NCBI RefSeq assembly: GCF_000196615.1
Contig: NC_014306.1
Coordinates: 2,666,001 to 2,730,000, forward strand
From: Erwinia billingiae Eb661
Lineage (GTDB): Bacteria; Pseudomonadota; Gammaproteobacteria; Enterobacterales; Enterobacteriaceae
Direction: 5' to 3'
DNA length: 64,000 nucleotides
Of this stretch, positions 9,435-19,381 are shown piece by piece (the first letter of the stretch is position 1; every line of letters begins with the position of its first letter). A program made the translations under genes and the position numbers. Below the pieces are notes generated by a model. That model saw only the letters and a program-made list of their open reading frames with translations. It was not told where the DNA came from and searched no databases.

Positions 9435-9599
9435 TTATTTGGTTTTCTTGTCGATCATTGAATCTATAAAACTGCGCTGCAATTCACTCAGGCCCCATGA
9501 CTCTGGAACAATGACTTCATCGGAAGATTTGCCTTTGCAAAAGCGCTCTTTCATCTTGCTGGTTTGCTGTGACTTCTGATTGCAAGTCTGAAGATGCAT
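9435..9599 (-). CDS. yciX: YciX-like 54-residue protein
   Basis: Starts MHLQTCNQKSQQTSKMKERF, charged and soluble in character, with a C-terminal region PESWGLSELQRSFIDSMIDKK that may fold as a helix. I chose ATG 9599 because it lies 2 bp after the ymiA stop, implying translational coupling; an in-frame start at 9644 would overlap ymiA by 43 bases. The name rests on position: E. coli has yciX, of about this length, between ymiA and acnA. I did not confirm the sequence match. Function unknown. Confidence 0.6.
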   Translation of the reverse strand: MHLQTCNQKSQQTSKMKERFCKGKSSDEVIVPESWGLSELQRSFIDSMIDKKTK

Positions 9600-9601
9600 A
9601 G

Positions 9602-9760
9602 TTAACCCCACACACGCCAAATCATGAATGCAGCTGCAATCCAAAACACCGCTGAACCAGCGAATACTGCCAGCCAGGCTTTGCGTTTCATGTTAGCGCT
9701 ACGCTGAACTTTCATGGTCTTATGACCGAAAACGGGTTGTACTGTTAATTTAGTGTTCAT
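9602..9760 (-). CDS. ymiA: YmiA family small membrane protein
   Basis: A 52-residue protein. The N-terminal half is polar (MNTKLTVQPVFGHKT). The C-terminal half begins MKRKAWLAVFAGSAVFW and forms one membrane helix ending MIWRVWG. The segment KRKAWLAVF-GSA-FW...IW-VWG is the conserved signature of E. coli YmiA, which occupies the same place next to cysB. The yciX-like start is 2 bp downstream, so the two form a coupled pair. Function is unknown. A Fur-box-like sequence lies directly upstream. Confidence 0.82.
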   Translation of the reverse strand: MNTKLTVQPVFGHKTMKVQRSANMKRKAWLAVFAGSAVFWIAAAFMIWRVWG

Positions 9761-10206
9761 AGTTTTTGATAATCACTCTCATTGAAAACGATTGTTTGAA
9801 CCAATCAGAAATTAGGATGAATCCTAAACATTATTCTGAGCGAAATCCAGTAATTTTTATTGAACAAAACGATTAATGGCATTTATCAAACAAGAAAAAC
9901 TATATCCTTTGTGATTAATCAAACTTAAGTCAATTAATTACGCCTTAACCCAAATAACATTGATCTCATCAGCTTTCAGATCCATTTAAAACTAGAGTTT
10001 TCTTTACCTTCCCTTAAGAACCGCCCTTCTCCGCTGTTCTATAACAAGAGTATGAGAATCATCCTAGACAGACGCAAAGTCCGTCGACCAAAAGTGTGTA
10101 CCAATTCTCATTTAATGAATAACAATCAGAAAACATGTGATACATGTTTCATTTACGTAAAAAGAATAAAAAGGGTTAATCGTTAAGAGCAATTTAAAGG
10201 TCCATT
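9761..10206. other. AT-rich intergenic region between ymiA and cysB
   Basis: About 450 bp, clearly more AT-rich than its neighbours. It must hold the promoter of the ymiA cluster. Fur-box-like sequences occur at 9768-9786 (GATAATCACTCTCATTGAA) and near 10052-10066 (TGAGAATCATCC). A 44-codon frame at 10052-10186 on the plus strand lacks a good ribosome site. No RNA gene is recognised. Confidence 0.5.
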
Positions 10207-10236
10207 GAAATAAAAAGGGCCGCATGAGCGGCCCTT
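10207..10236 (-). terminator. cysB terminator
   Basis: AAGGGCCGC / GCGGCCCTT stem, 4-base loop, followed on the minus strand by TTTTTATTT, 29 bp after the cysB stop. Confidence 0.88.
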
Positions 10237-10264
10237 GACATAACACTAATATTCACGGGGGAAA

Positions 10265-11242
<978 letters not shown>

Positions 11243-11417
11243 TCATTCCATCTGAGGTTTGAAGCTACGCGCCGAAGTCCATGCAGAAAGCGGTGAAAAC
11301 ATCGCTGCAGCAGTGGGGAGTCCGGTCTAATGCGATTTTATAATAAGGAAAGGGATATCTATAACAACTATAACAAAATCAGGGGAGATGTATAGCTCAG
11401 CAAGGCGCAGTGGAGGA

Positions 11418-11442
11418 AGAAAGGGCCAGCTGGCGCTGGCCC
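11418..11442 (-). terminator. topA terminator
   Basis: GGGCCAGC / GCTGGCCC stem with TGGC loop just past the topA stop, then TTTCTT on the minus strand. Confidence 0.75.
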
Positions 11443-11448
11443 ATCAGA

Positions 11449-14133
11449 TTACTTCTTCGCCGCTTTTTTCGCAGTGGCTTTGGTGGCCGTGGCTTTATTG
11501 GCGGCAGCTTTAACCGGAGCGGCTTTGGTCGCGGTCGCTTTGCTGGCGACTTCCCATTTGCCATCAACGTAAAACGCTGACCAACCCGTCGCCTTACCGT
11601 CTTTCTCGGTACTGACGTACTGCTGTTTGGTTTTACGGCTGAAACGCACGACCGCTTTGTTGCCTTCTTCATCGCTGACCGGCGCATCGGCCAGATAGCT
11701 CAGTTTTTCAGGCAGACGATCGCGGAAGCGTTGCAGCTCTTCCACCAGCGGCGCACGTGTTTCGCGTGATTTCGGGAAGGTGTTGGCTGCCAGGAACACG
11801 CCAGCAGCACCGTCACGCAGCACGAAATACGCATCTGACTTCTCACAGGTCAGCTCTGGCAACGGCACCGGATCTTCTTTCGGTGGCGCAACATCGCCAT
11901 TACGCAGGATCTTACGGGTGTTTTTGCATTCCTCGTTGGTACAGGCCATGTACTTACCGAAACGTCCCATTTTCAGGTGCATTTCAGAACCACATTTTTC
12001 GCACTCAACAATCGGGCCATCGTAGCCCTTGATGCGGAATTCACCCTGTTCGATCTCATAACCATCACAGCCTGGGTTGTTACCACAGACGTGCAGCTTA
12101 CGCTGGTTGTCGATCAGGTAGCTGTCCATCGCAGTGCCACACTTCTGGCAACGATGACGGGCACGCAGCGCGTTGGTTTCAGCATCATCACCCTCAAGAA
12201 TATTCAGCACTTCATTCTCAGGGATTAAGTTGATGGTCTGCTTACAACGCTCTTTTGGTGGTAATGCATAACCTGAACAACCGAGGAACACACCGGTACT
12301 TGCGGTACGGATACCCATTTTGCGGTTACAGGTCGGGCAGTCAATCGAGGTCAGGATCATCTGGTTCGGCTGCATGCCACCCTCTTCAGGATCCTTATCC
12401 GCTTTTTCCAGCTGCTGGCTGAAGTCAGCAAAGAACTGATCCAGCACGCCTTTCCACTGCGCTTCGTTATTCGCAACCTTATCGAGGTTGTCTTCCATAT
12501 GCGCGGTAAAATCGTAGTTCATCAGCTCGCGGAAGTTAGCTTCCAGACGATCGGTAACGATTTCACCCATTTTCTCCGCATAGAAACGACGGCTCTCAAC
12601 GCGGACGTAACCACGATCCTGAATGGTCGAGATAATCGACGCATAGGTAGAAGGACGACCGATACCGCGTTTTTCCAGCTCGCGCACCAGCGACGCTTCG
12701 CTGAAGCGAGCCGGTGGCTTGGTGAAGTGCTGACTTGGCTTCAGCTGTTGCAGCTTCAGCTCTTCGCCCACTTCAACCGGTGGTAAGGTCCGGTCTTCAT
12801 CGCCTTTACGCAGCGCAGGCATCACCGCCGTCCAGCCATCAAAACGCAGCGTACGGCCTTTGGCCTTCAGTTTGAAGTCTCCAGCCGCCACGGTCAGCGT
12901 GGTGGAGTCATACTGCGCTGGCATCATCTGACAGGCGACAAACTGGCGCCAGATCAGCTGATATAATTTCTGCGCATCGGCTTCCATATCCTTCAACTGC
13001 TCGGACTGAATAGCCACATCAGAAGGACGAATCGCTTCGTGCGCTTCCTGCGAGTTTTCTTTGCTGCTGTACACATTGGCGGCTTTCGGCAGGTACTTCG
13101 CGCCAAACTCAGTTTCAATGTAGCCGCGAACCATGCTGACCGCATCCTGGCTCAAATTCGTTGAGTCAGTACGCATGTAAGTGATGTGACCCGCTTCATA
13201 CAAGCGTTGTGCCATCATCATGGTTTTCTTCACGCCGTAACCCAAACGGGTACTTGCCGCCTGTTGCAGCGTGGAGGTGATAAACGGCGCGCCTGGCTTG
13301 CTGCTGGTTGGCTTATCTTCACGATCGGCCACCACATAGCGGGCTTTTTCCAGCAGACTAACCGCAGCATGGGTCTGCTCGCCGTTGACCGGGCGGAATG
13401 GCTTGTCATGCTGATGCGTGACTTCCATCGGCAGACCGGTGCCTTTCGGCGTGTTCAGGTCGGCGTGCAGTTCCCAGTATTCTTCTGGGGTGAACGCTTT
13501 AATTTCGCGCTCACGCTCAACCACCAGACGCACGGCCACAGACTGGACGCGGCCAGCAGACAGTCCACGGGCAATTTTTTTCCACAGCAGCGGGGAAACC
13601 ATATAGCCCACTACGCGGTCCATAAACCGGCGTGCCTGTTGCGCATTCACACGGTCAATATTCAGTTCACCCGGCTTTTCAAACGCCTGACGAATCGCAT
13701 TCTTGGTGATTTCGTTAAACACCACGCGGCTGAAGCGTGAGTCATCGCCACCGATCACTTCCCGCAGGTGCCAGGCAATGGCTTCCCCTTCGCGGTCAAG
13801 GTCCGTTGCGAGATAGATGTGGTCAGCGTTTTCGGCCAGAGCCTTCAGCTCTGCAACCACTTTCTCTTTGCCAGGAAGGATTTGGTAATCCGCTTCCCAA
13901 CCATGAAAAGGATCGACGCCCATGCGGCTGACAAGCGCCGCTTTCTCGTCCTTTTTGACTTTTTTTGCTGGTTTACTGGTTGTAGAGTCAGCGCTCTTTT
14001 TAACTGTTGATCCACTGGTCGGCAAATCCCGGATATGACCGACGCTGGACTTCACCACGTAGTCATTTCCAAGATATTTATTGATCGTTTTGGCTTTTGC
14101 CGGGGACTCAACTATTACGAGAGCTTTGCCCAT
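11449..14133 (-). CDS. topA: DNA topoisomerase I
   Basis: Type IA topoisomerase that relaxes negative supercoils. The 894 residues comprise a Toprim domain starting [20 protein letters not shown], the active-site Tyr in [10 protein letters not shown], and three C-terminal zinc ribbons (CPTC...C, CQKC...CGNNPGC, CEKC...CTNEEC). After the last ribbons comes a long Lys/Ala/Thr-rich tail (about the last 30 residues) that makes it longer than E. coli TopA (865). I chose ATG 14133, where the family begins; the frame stays open 79 codons further upstream without similarity. It diverges from yciN. Confidence 0.96.
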   Translation of the reverse strand: MGKALVIVESPAKAKTINKYLGNDYVVKSSVGHIRDLPTSGSTVKKSADSTTSKPAKKVKKDEKAALVSRMGVDPFHGWEADYQILPGKEKVVAELKALAENADHIYLATDLDREGEAIAWHLREVIGGDDSRFSRVVFNEITKNAIRQAFEKPGELNIDRVNAQQARRFMDRVVGYMVSPLLWKKIARGLSAGRVQSVAVRLVVEREREIKAFTPEEYWELHADLNTPKGTGLPMEVTHQHDKPFRPVNGEQTHAAVSLLEKARYVVADREDKPTSSKPGAPFITSTLQQAASTRLGYGVKKTMMMAQRLYEAGHITYMRTDSTNLSQDAVSMVRGYIETEFGAKYLPKAANVYSSKENSQEAHEAIRPSDVAIQSEQLKDMEADAQKLYQLIWRQFVACQMMPAQYDSTTLTVAAGDFKLKAKGRTLRFDGWTAVMPALRKGDEDRTLPPVEVGEELKLQQLKPSQHFTKPPARFSEASLVRELEKRGIGRPSTYASIISTIQDRGYVRVESRRFYAEKMGEIVTDRLEANFRELMNYDFTAHMEDNLDKVANNEAQWKGVLDQFFADFSQQLEKADKDPEEGGMQPNQMILTSIDCPTCNRKMGIRTASTGVFLGCSGYALPPKERCKQTINLIPENEVLNILEGDDAETNALRARHRCQKCGTAMDSYLIDNQRKLHVCGNNPGCDGYEIEQGEFRIKGYDGPIVECEKCGSEMHLKMGRFGKYMACTNEECKNTRKILRNGDVAPPKEDPVPLPELTCEKSDAYFVLRDGAAGVFLAANTFPKSRETRAPLVEELQRFRDRLPEKLSYLADAPVSDEEGNKAVVRFSRKTKQQYVSTEKDGKATGWSAFYVDGKWEVASKATATKAAPVKAAANKATATKATAKKAAKK

Positions 14134-14541
14134 ATTTACCTTTACCTGATTAAAACATCCGAGAGTAAAATGTGCCGTTTGCCAGAGCAAGCGAGACGCG
14201 TTAACGATATGGCGACCGGGGAAATAATTTTCAACCCGACGCTTTCTGCTCTGTTGATGCTCCCTGCTTAAGAAGCCAACCTGCTGATTAACGACACTTT
14301 TTACAACCTGTTCTGTGCATTTCAAACATTGCGTAAAGCTAGTTTTACGCCCGGAACCCGAAACGCCCACACTGTACCTGATAAAATTCGATACGCAACT
14401 TAATTAGCATCTGCCCGCGATTTACGCCAGAAAGTCGGCTAAAAAGAGTCGGCTGGCGCATACACCTATAAAGCCTGTGGAATTGTTAAGCGCGGACGTA
14501 ATATACTCTTACGCACACGCCTACTATAAAGGAGAGAAAAC
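14134..14541. other. divergent topA / yciN regulatory region
   Basis: About 400 bp between divergent starts. E. coli topA has several promoters in the equivalent region, including supercoiling- and heat-shock-responsive ones. I see no RNA gene here and mark no individual promoter. Confidence 0.4.
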
Positions 14542-14787
14542 GTGAATCAGACCCAGACGATAGATCGTCCCGCCCTGCTGGTGATTGCCAATGAGCTGAT
14601 TGCCGGGCATAAGGATGTCTTCCCAGGATTAGTGGCGACCGATGTGGAACAGAAAGGGGACGTGCTGATATTTCGCGGCGACTACTTTTTAGATGAACAG
14701 GGATTACCTGGCGAGAAAAGTACGGTGGTGTTTAACGTGTTCAAGTATCTGGCGGTTGAGCTCTCTCCCCTGTACCGGATCGCGTAA
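14542..14787 (+). CDS. yciN: YciN family protein
   Basis: An 81-residue cytoplasmic protein (DUF2498) of unknown function. It uses a GTG start with a strong ribosome site (AAGGAGAG, 7 bases ahead). The motif GDYFLDEQGLPGEKSTVVFNVFKYLA matches E. coli YciN closely, and the position between topA and sohB is conserved. It is a single gene; a GC-rich hairpin follows the stop. Confidence 0.9.
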   Translation: MNQTQTIDRPALLVIANELIAGHKDVFPGLVATDVEQKGDVLIFRGDYFLDEQGLPGEKSTVVFNVFKYLAVELSPLYRIA

Positions 14788-14789
14788 CC

Positions 14790-14808
14790 GCGCCCGCTGA
14801 GCGGGCGC
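14790..14808. terminator. hairpin between yciN and sohB
   Basis: Perfect 8-bp GCGCCCGC / GCGGGCGC stem with TGA loop between convergent stops. The T-run is weak (GTCTTTTA), so termination efficiency is uncertain. Confidence 0.55.
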
Positions 14809-14816
14809 AGTGTCTT

Positions 14817-15866
14817 TTACAGCAGGGGTTTTTCACCACGCTGCCAGAGACGCAGCAGCAGACGTTCTGCGCTACCGGCGGCACTCTGGGTAAAACGGTC
14901 GATCATTTTCTTACGACGGGTGAACCGAACGGAAATCACCTCATGATTGGCCATCTGATCGATAATCAAATCATCACTGGTGCCGATGGCATCAACCAGC
15001 CCTTTCTCCAGTGCCTGAGTACCGAACCAGTGTTCGCCGGTGGCAACGCTGTCGATATCCAGTGAAGGACGCATCTGATGCACAAACTGTTTGAACAGCA
15101 GATGCGTTTCATTCAGATCTTCACGGAATTTCTCACGCCCCTGTTCCGTGTTCTCACCAAACAACGTCAGCGTGCGCTTGTACTCGCCAGCCGTGTGCAG
15201 CTCTACATCAATTTCATTGCGCTTCAGTAAGCGATTGAAGTTAGGGATTTGCGCCACCACCCCAATCGAACCGACAATGGAGAATGGCGCCGCAACGATA
15301 CGATCGGCCACACACGCCATCATATAACCACCGCTGGCGGCAACTTTGTCTACGGCGACGGTCAGGCGAATACCTTTATCCCGCAGGCGCTGAAGCTGTG
15401 AAGACGCCAGACCGTAACCATGTACAACGCCGCCCGGGCTTTCCAGACGCAGCAGCACTTCGTCCTGCGGTTTCGCCACCGCCATTACGGCAGAGACTTC
15501 TTCACGCAGCGAGCTGACTTCATGGGCATCCATGCTGCCTTTGAAATCCAGCACGTACAGCGTAGGCTTAGTACTCTCGCTTTTCAGGCCCTGCTTCGCC
15601 CGTTGTTTGGCGGCTTTTGCTTCCTGTTTATCCTTCTTCTTTTGCTCTTTGTGCCACAGTTTTTGATCCTGATGCTTCATTTTTGCCAGCATCATGTCAT
15701 CTTTCATTTCCTGGTAGTTTTCACCCAGGTGAGTCAGCTTTAACTGCCCGCCCTGTGCACGCTTGCGCATCGCCAGGTTAGTGATCAGAATGGCAATTGC
15801 TGCGATAGCAACCACTACGGTGACCGTTTTGGCCAGAAAAAGCCCATAATAAGAGAGTAAATCCAC
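14817..15866 (-). CDS. sohB: inner-membrane peptidase SohB
   Basis: S49-family serine protease, related to signal peptide peptidase SppA, whose gene also lies in this window at 63004. The 349-residue protein has an N-terminal membrane helix (KTVTVVVAIAAIAILITN), a charged Lys/Gln-rich linker, then the protease domain with LESPGGVVHGYG and VDKVAASGGYMMACVAD, which contains the catalytic Ser. The start is GTG 15866 with AAGGCGGA upstream, matching E. coli SohB (MELLSEYGLFLAK). In E. coli, extra copies suppress a degP (htrA) null mutation. Confidence 0.94.
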   Translation of the reverse strand: MDLLSYYGLFLAKTVTVVVAIAAIAILITNLAMRKRAQGGQLKLTHLGENYQEMKDDMMLAKMKHQDQKLWHKEQKKKDKQEAKAAKQRAKQGLKSESTKPTLYVLDFKGSMDAHEVSSLREEVSAVMAVAKPQDEVLLRLESPGGVVHGYGLASSQLQRLRDKGIRLTVAVDKVAASGGYMMACVADRIVAAPFSIVGSIGVVAQIPNFNRLLKRNEIDVELHTAGEYKRTLTLFGENTEQGREKFREDLNETHLLFKQFVHQMRPSLDIDSVATGEHWFGTQALEKGLVDAIGTSDDLIIDQMANHEVISVRFTRRKKMIDRFTQSAAGSAERLLLRLWQRGEKPLL

Positions 15867-16083
15867 TCATTCCGCCTTATTTAACATCGTATTAGATCAG
15901 CAGCTATTGTAGCCGAGTCACGGCCAGGAGTCGCCCGAATCCCCTTCCTGCCGCACGCTTTTACCCTTATTGAAGATTGAACTGCTCACCAATTTAGGGC
16001 ATAAAGCACATTATCTATTGCGGGCAATGGCTTAGCAGCGAAGCTGCCAGCGCGATCCATCACCACCGCCAGAGGAATTCAAC

Positions 16084-16845
16084 GTGTACTATCAACCTAA
16101 AGACAACCTGCTCACTGGCCGAATCATTCTGGTCACCGGAGCCAGCGATGGAATTGGCCGCGAGGCCGCCGTGACCTATGCACGTTATGGTGCTGAGGTC
16201 GTCCTGCTGGGCCGTAATGCAGAGAAACTGCAGGCCGTGGCCGATGACATTGCGGCGACCGGTAAACCGGCGCCGCAGTGGTTTATTCTGGATTTAGAGC
16301 AGGCTTCTCCCGCGCGTTGCCAGCAGTTGGCCGCAGAGGTGGCGCAACATGTGCCGCGCCTCGATGGTGTGCTGCACAATGCCGGCCTGCTGGGCGATAT
16401 TGTGTCCATGGAAAAGCAGGATCCTCAGGTCTGGCAGCAGGTGATGCGCGTCAACATTGATGCCACTTTCTTTCTGACCCAGGCGCTGCTGCCGTTGCTG
16501 CTTAAATCCTCTTGCGCCTCGCTGGTGTTTACCACGTCCAGCGTGGGACGCCAGGGCCGCGCCGGTTGGGGAGCTTACTCCGTGTCGAAATTCGCCACTG
16601 AAGGCATGATGCAGGTGCTGGCTGACGAATATGACAGCAAACATTTGCGGGTTAACTGCATCAATCCTGGCGGCACGCGCACCAAAATGCGCGCCAGTGC
16701 CTTCCCGGAAGAAGATGCCAACAAGCTGAAAACGCCGGCTGATATCATGCCGCTGTATCTGTTCTTGATGGGCGATGACAGCAAGCGTAAAACCGGGATC
16801 AGCTACGATGCTCAACCCGGACGTAAACCCGGAGCGGCTGAATAA
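16084..16845 (+). CDS. yciK: short-chain dehydrogenase YciK
   Basis: NAD(P)-dependent oxidoreductase of the classical SDR family, substrate unknown. The 253 residues show the cofactor loop TGASDGIG (about 19-26), HNAG and the catalytic YxxxK as YSVSK. The start is GTG 16084 giving MYYQPKDNLL, matching E. coli YciK (MHYQPKQDLL). Its stop overlaps the btuR start by one base (TAATG), as in E. coli, so the two genes are cotranscribed; this hints at, but does not show, a link to cobalamin metabolism. Confidence 0.93.
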   Translation: MYYQPKDNLLTGRIILVTGASDGIGREAAVTYARYGAEVVLLGRNAEKLQAVADDIAATGKPAPQWFILDLEQASPARCQQLAAEVAQHVPRLDGVLHNAGLLGDIVSMEKQDPQVWQQVMRVNIDATFFLTQALLPLLLKSSCASLVFTTSSVGRQGRAGWGAYSVSKFATEGMMQVLADEYDSKHLRVNCINPGGTRTKMRASAFPEEDANKLKTPADIMPLYLFLMGDDSKRKTGISYDAQPGRKPGAAE

Positions 16846-17435
16846 TGACAGAAGATCGGCACCAGCAGCGCCAGCAAAAGTTGAAAGAGAAAGTCGATGC
16901 GCGTATCGCCTCAGCGACGGAAGTGCGCGGCATTTTGATGGTCTTTACCGGAAACGGCAAAGGCAAAACGACTGCAGCATTTGGCACCGCCACACGTGCG
17001 GTTGGCCACCAGAAGCGCGCGGGTGTGATCCAGTTCATTAAAGGCGAATGGCCTAACGGCGAGCGGAATCTGCTGGAGCCGCATGGCGTCGAGTTTCAGG
17101 TGATGGCCACTGGCTTTACCTGGGACACCCAGAACCGCGAAACCGATACAGCAGCCTGTTTGCAGGTCTGGCAGCACGGCAAGCGCATGCTGCAAGATGA
17201 GACGTTGGATTTGGTGGTGCTGGATGAGCTGACCTATATGGTCAGTTTTGATTACCTGCCGCTGGAAGAGGTCCTCACCGCGCTGACTAATCGCCCTGCC
17301 CATCAAAGCGTGATTATCACTGGCAGAGGTTGTCACCGTGACATTCTGGATCTTGCAGATACCATTACCGAGATGCGACCGACGAGGCATGCTTTTGATG
17401 CCGGCATTCAGGCTCAGCAAGGCATTGACTGGTAG
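16845..17435 (+). CDS. btuR: cob(I)alamin adenosyltransferase BtuR/CobO
   Basis: Transfers the adenosyl group of ATP to cob(I)alamin or cobinamide to make the coenzyme B12 form. The 196-residue protein has an unusual P-loop GNGKGKTT (36-43) and the motifs VIQFIKGEWPNGERN and VVLDELTYM, all typical of CobO/BtuR. It supports salvage of imported corrinoids; no B12 biosynthesis genes are in the window. It is coupled to yciK and followed by a strong terminator shared with rluB. Confidence 0.95.
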   Translation: MTEDRHQQRQQKLKEKVDARIASATEVRGILMVFTGNGKGKTTAAFGTATRAVGHQKRAGVIQFIKGEWPNGERNLLEPHGVEFQVMATGFTWDTQNRETDTAACLQVWQHGKRMLQDETLDLVVLDELTYMVSFDYLPLEEVLTALTNRPAHQSVIITGRGCHRDILDLADTITEMRPTRHAFDAGIQAQQGIDW

Positions 17436-17460
17436 CGAGTGTTGAGCCTGCTAGCAAATA

Positions 17461-17495
17461 AAAAGCCCCCTGATGCAAAACATCAGGGGGCTTTT
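17461..17495. terminator. bidirectional btuR/rluB terminator
   Basis: AAAAGCCCCCTGATG / CATCAGGGGGCTTTTT, 15-bp stem with a short A-rich loop and T-runs on both strands. Confidence 0.93.
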
Positions 17496-17518
17496 TCTTC
17501 AGGTCAGGTTACCGGCGT

Positions 17519-18466
17519 TTAACCCCGTTTAGCGGACGGTTTGCCTGAGGTACGCGCTGAAGATTTGCCTGCGGGTTTAGCCGCAGCCGCTTTACCGGAT
17601 GCTTTGCCCGAAGGGCGACGGCTACCCGGCGCAACCTGCGAGTGGCGCTTAACCGCACGGCGGATCTGGTTGGCTTTGGTGCGACGGCGATCTTTTTCTA
17701 CCGCAACTTTACTGGTGATTTCTGGCGGCAAGTCGACCAGTTCACGCAGATAGTTGGTTGGAGCCAGCTCCAGCTCAGTCCAGCCGCCACGTGGCAAGCC
17801 TTTCGGTAACTGGATGTCGCCGTAACGGGTACGGATCAGACGGCTAACCTGCACGCCGACGGATTCCCACAGACGACGCACTTCGCGGTTACGGCCTTCG
17901 GTCAGGGTCACGGTGTACCACTGGTTGATGCCTTCACCGCCGGTGAATTTCAGGGTTTTGAAAGAGGCCGGGCCATCTTCCAGCTGAACGCCACGGCTCA
18001 GCTGACGGATTTTATCATCATCAATGGCGCCGAATACGCGCACGGCATATTCCCTTTCAACTTCACGGCTTGGGTGCATCAGACGGTTGGCCAGTTCACC
18101 ATCAGTGGTAAACAGCAGCAGACCGCAGGTGTTCACATCCAGACGGCCAACGGCAATCCAGCGCGCGCCGCGCAGTTTGGGTAAACGGTCAAATACGGTA
18201 GGACGCCCTTCAGGATCGTTACGCGTGCAAAGCTCGCCTTCTGGCTTGTAGTACGCCAGTACACGACAAACTTCTGCGGTGGATTCTGCTACGGAGACCA
18301 GATGGCCATCAACGCGGATCTTAATAGAAGGGCTGGAGTCCACGCGGTCACCCAGCGTGGCGAGTTTGCCGTCCACGCTGACGCGTCCGGCAGAAATCAT
18401 GGTTTCAATTTCGCGGCGGGAACCGTGTCCGGCGCGTGCTAATACTTTCTGTAATTTTTCGCTCAT
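17519..18466 (-). CDS. rluB: 23S rRNA pseudouridine synthase B
   Basis: Converts U2605 of 23S rRNA (E. coli numbering) to pseudouridine. The 315-residue protein has an N-terminal S4 RNA-binding domain ([17 protein letters not shown]) and the RsuA-type catalytic motif [24 protein letters not shown] Lys/Arg/Ala/Ser-rich basic tail of about 60 residues follows, as in E. coli RluB. It is monocistronic. The neighbouring E. coli gene yciQ is absent here, its place taken by an AT-rich stretch and a lipoprotein gene. Confidence 0.95.
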   Translation of the reverse strand: MSEKLQKVLARAGHGSRREIETMISAGRVSVDGKLATLGDRVDSSPSIKIRVDGHLVSVAESTAEVCRVLAYYKPEGELCTRNDPEGRPTVFDRLPKLRGARWIAVGRLDVNTCGLLLFTTDGELANRLMHPSREVEREYAVRVFGAIDDDKIRQLSRGVQLEDGPASFKTLKFTGGEGINQWYTVTLTEGRNREVRRLWESVGVQVSRLIRTRYGDIQLPKGLPRGGWTELELAPTNYLRELVDLPPEITSKVAVEKDRRRTKANQIRRAVKRHSQVAPGSRRPSGKASGKAAAAKPAGKSSARTSGKPSAKRG

Positions 18467-19381
18467 GGCGCTAACCTCTGTGTCGCCTTCCCAGGCGTCA
18501 TGCTATTCAAGTGGCCCGTGACAGCAGCAGAGGTTGCTGTGCCGCGCCCTGCGCGATGCACACCACCGATCCTCTGCCCTTTTTCAGGGGAAGCGCATTC
18601 TACACTAAGTTGACTTCTATTGATAACGGTATGCGCGTGTTTCAACACCCTCGCAGATACATCAGTTTCACCGCAACGAAACAGGCCGTTTTACCGTCGC
18701 GGCGACAACGCAATCAGCCATTACCGCCGGACAGACTCATTTGTCTGACTTAACAGAGGCTTGCCACAAACCCGCTGTCACGCTAATGATTTCATTGGAA
18801 AAAATAACCAATGTTACTAACCTGTTAAATAATATTAGATGGATTTCGCCGATAATAATGATCCTTGTCATTAAGCCTTAACGCCCGCCAGCGCTCGTTT
18901 TCGCATGAAGATAAAGCCAAATAGACCATCATGTAGCTGACTCAACCAGCTTTAAAAGTATCGATAGCTGTTAACACCACTTTTAAATGCAACAATAGCA
19001 GATTGTTCTGTCGTAATTAAAATGCACCTTGATATAAGTCAGGTTAAATCAAAATATTCAGACCAATTATATAGAAGGTTGAGTTAAATCTTGATCATCA
19101 CTATTTTTAACTCTGCCGTGCATTTATTATATTTGCGGCATTAATAAGTTTGTGTAGAATTCACTGAAGCAATTCGGTAATGAATTAACTGGATTGTTAA
19201 ATAAATATTATAATTTAGTTTAAGTACGTAAAATTTAAAACATAAGACTTATTGCTAGTTTATTAATAAAAGAGGAGCCCGACTCCTCAAAAAAATACGC
19301 TGAACTTGTGTCAGCATCGGCATTACACGTCATCTATCTTCACCAGGGATTTACTGACGTGTCCGACTAAGTGTGATCATC
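18467..19381. other. AT-rich intergenic region, rluB to lipoprotein gene
   Basis: About 900 bp without a convincing gene. The part from about 18780 to 19260 is strikingly AT-rich compared with both sides, a common mark of acquired or degraded DNA. It contains a hairpin at 19272-19288 (GAGGAG / CTCCTC), which has a T-run on the minus strand only. A second inverted pair, ACACGTCA (19325-19332) and TGACGTGT (19355-19362), lies in the leader of the following gene. Confidence 0.55.
19185..19214 (+). promoter_or_regulatory. candidate sigma-70 promoter for the lipoprotein gene
   Basis: TTAACT at 19185-19190, 18 bp, then a perfect TATAAT at 19209-19214. This predicts a leader of about 160 nt containing the ACACGTCA/TGACGTGT hairpin. 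In so AT-rich a region chance matches are frequent. Confidence 0.4.

Noticed and set aside
13186..13740. 184-codon plus-strand frame inside topA
   Set aside because: Antisense shadow of topA; the topoisomerase frame carries all the conserved motifs.
16294..16815. 173-codon minus-strand frame inside yciK
   Set aside because: Antisense shadow of the conserved short-chain dehydrogenase.
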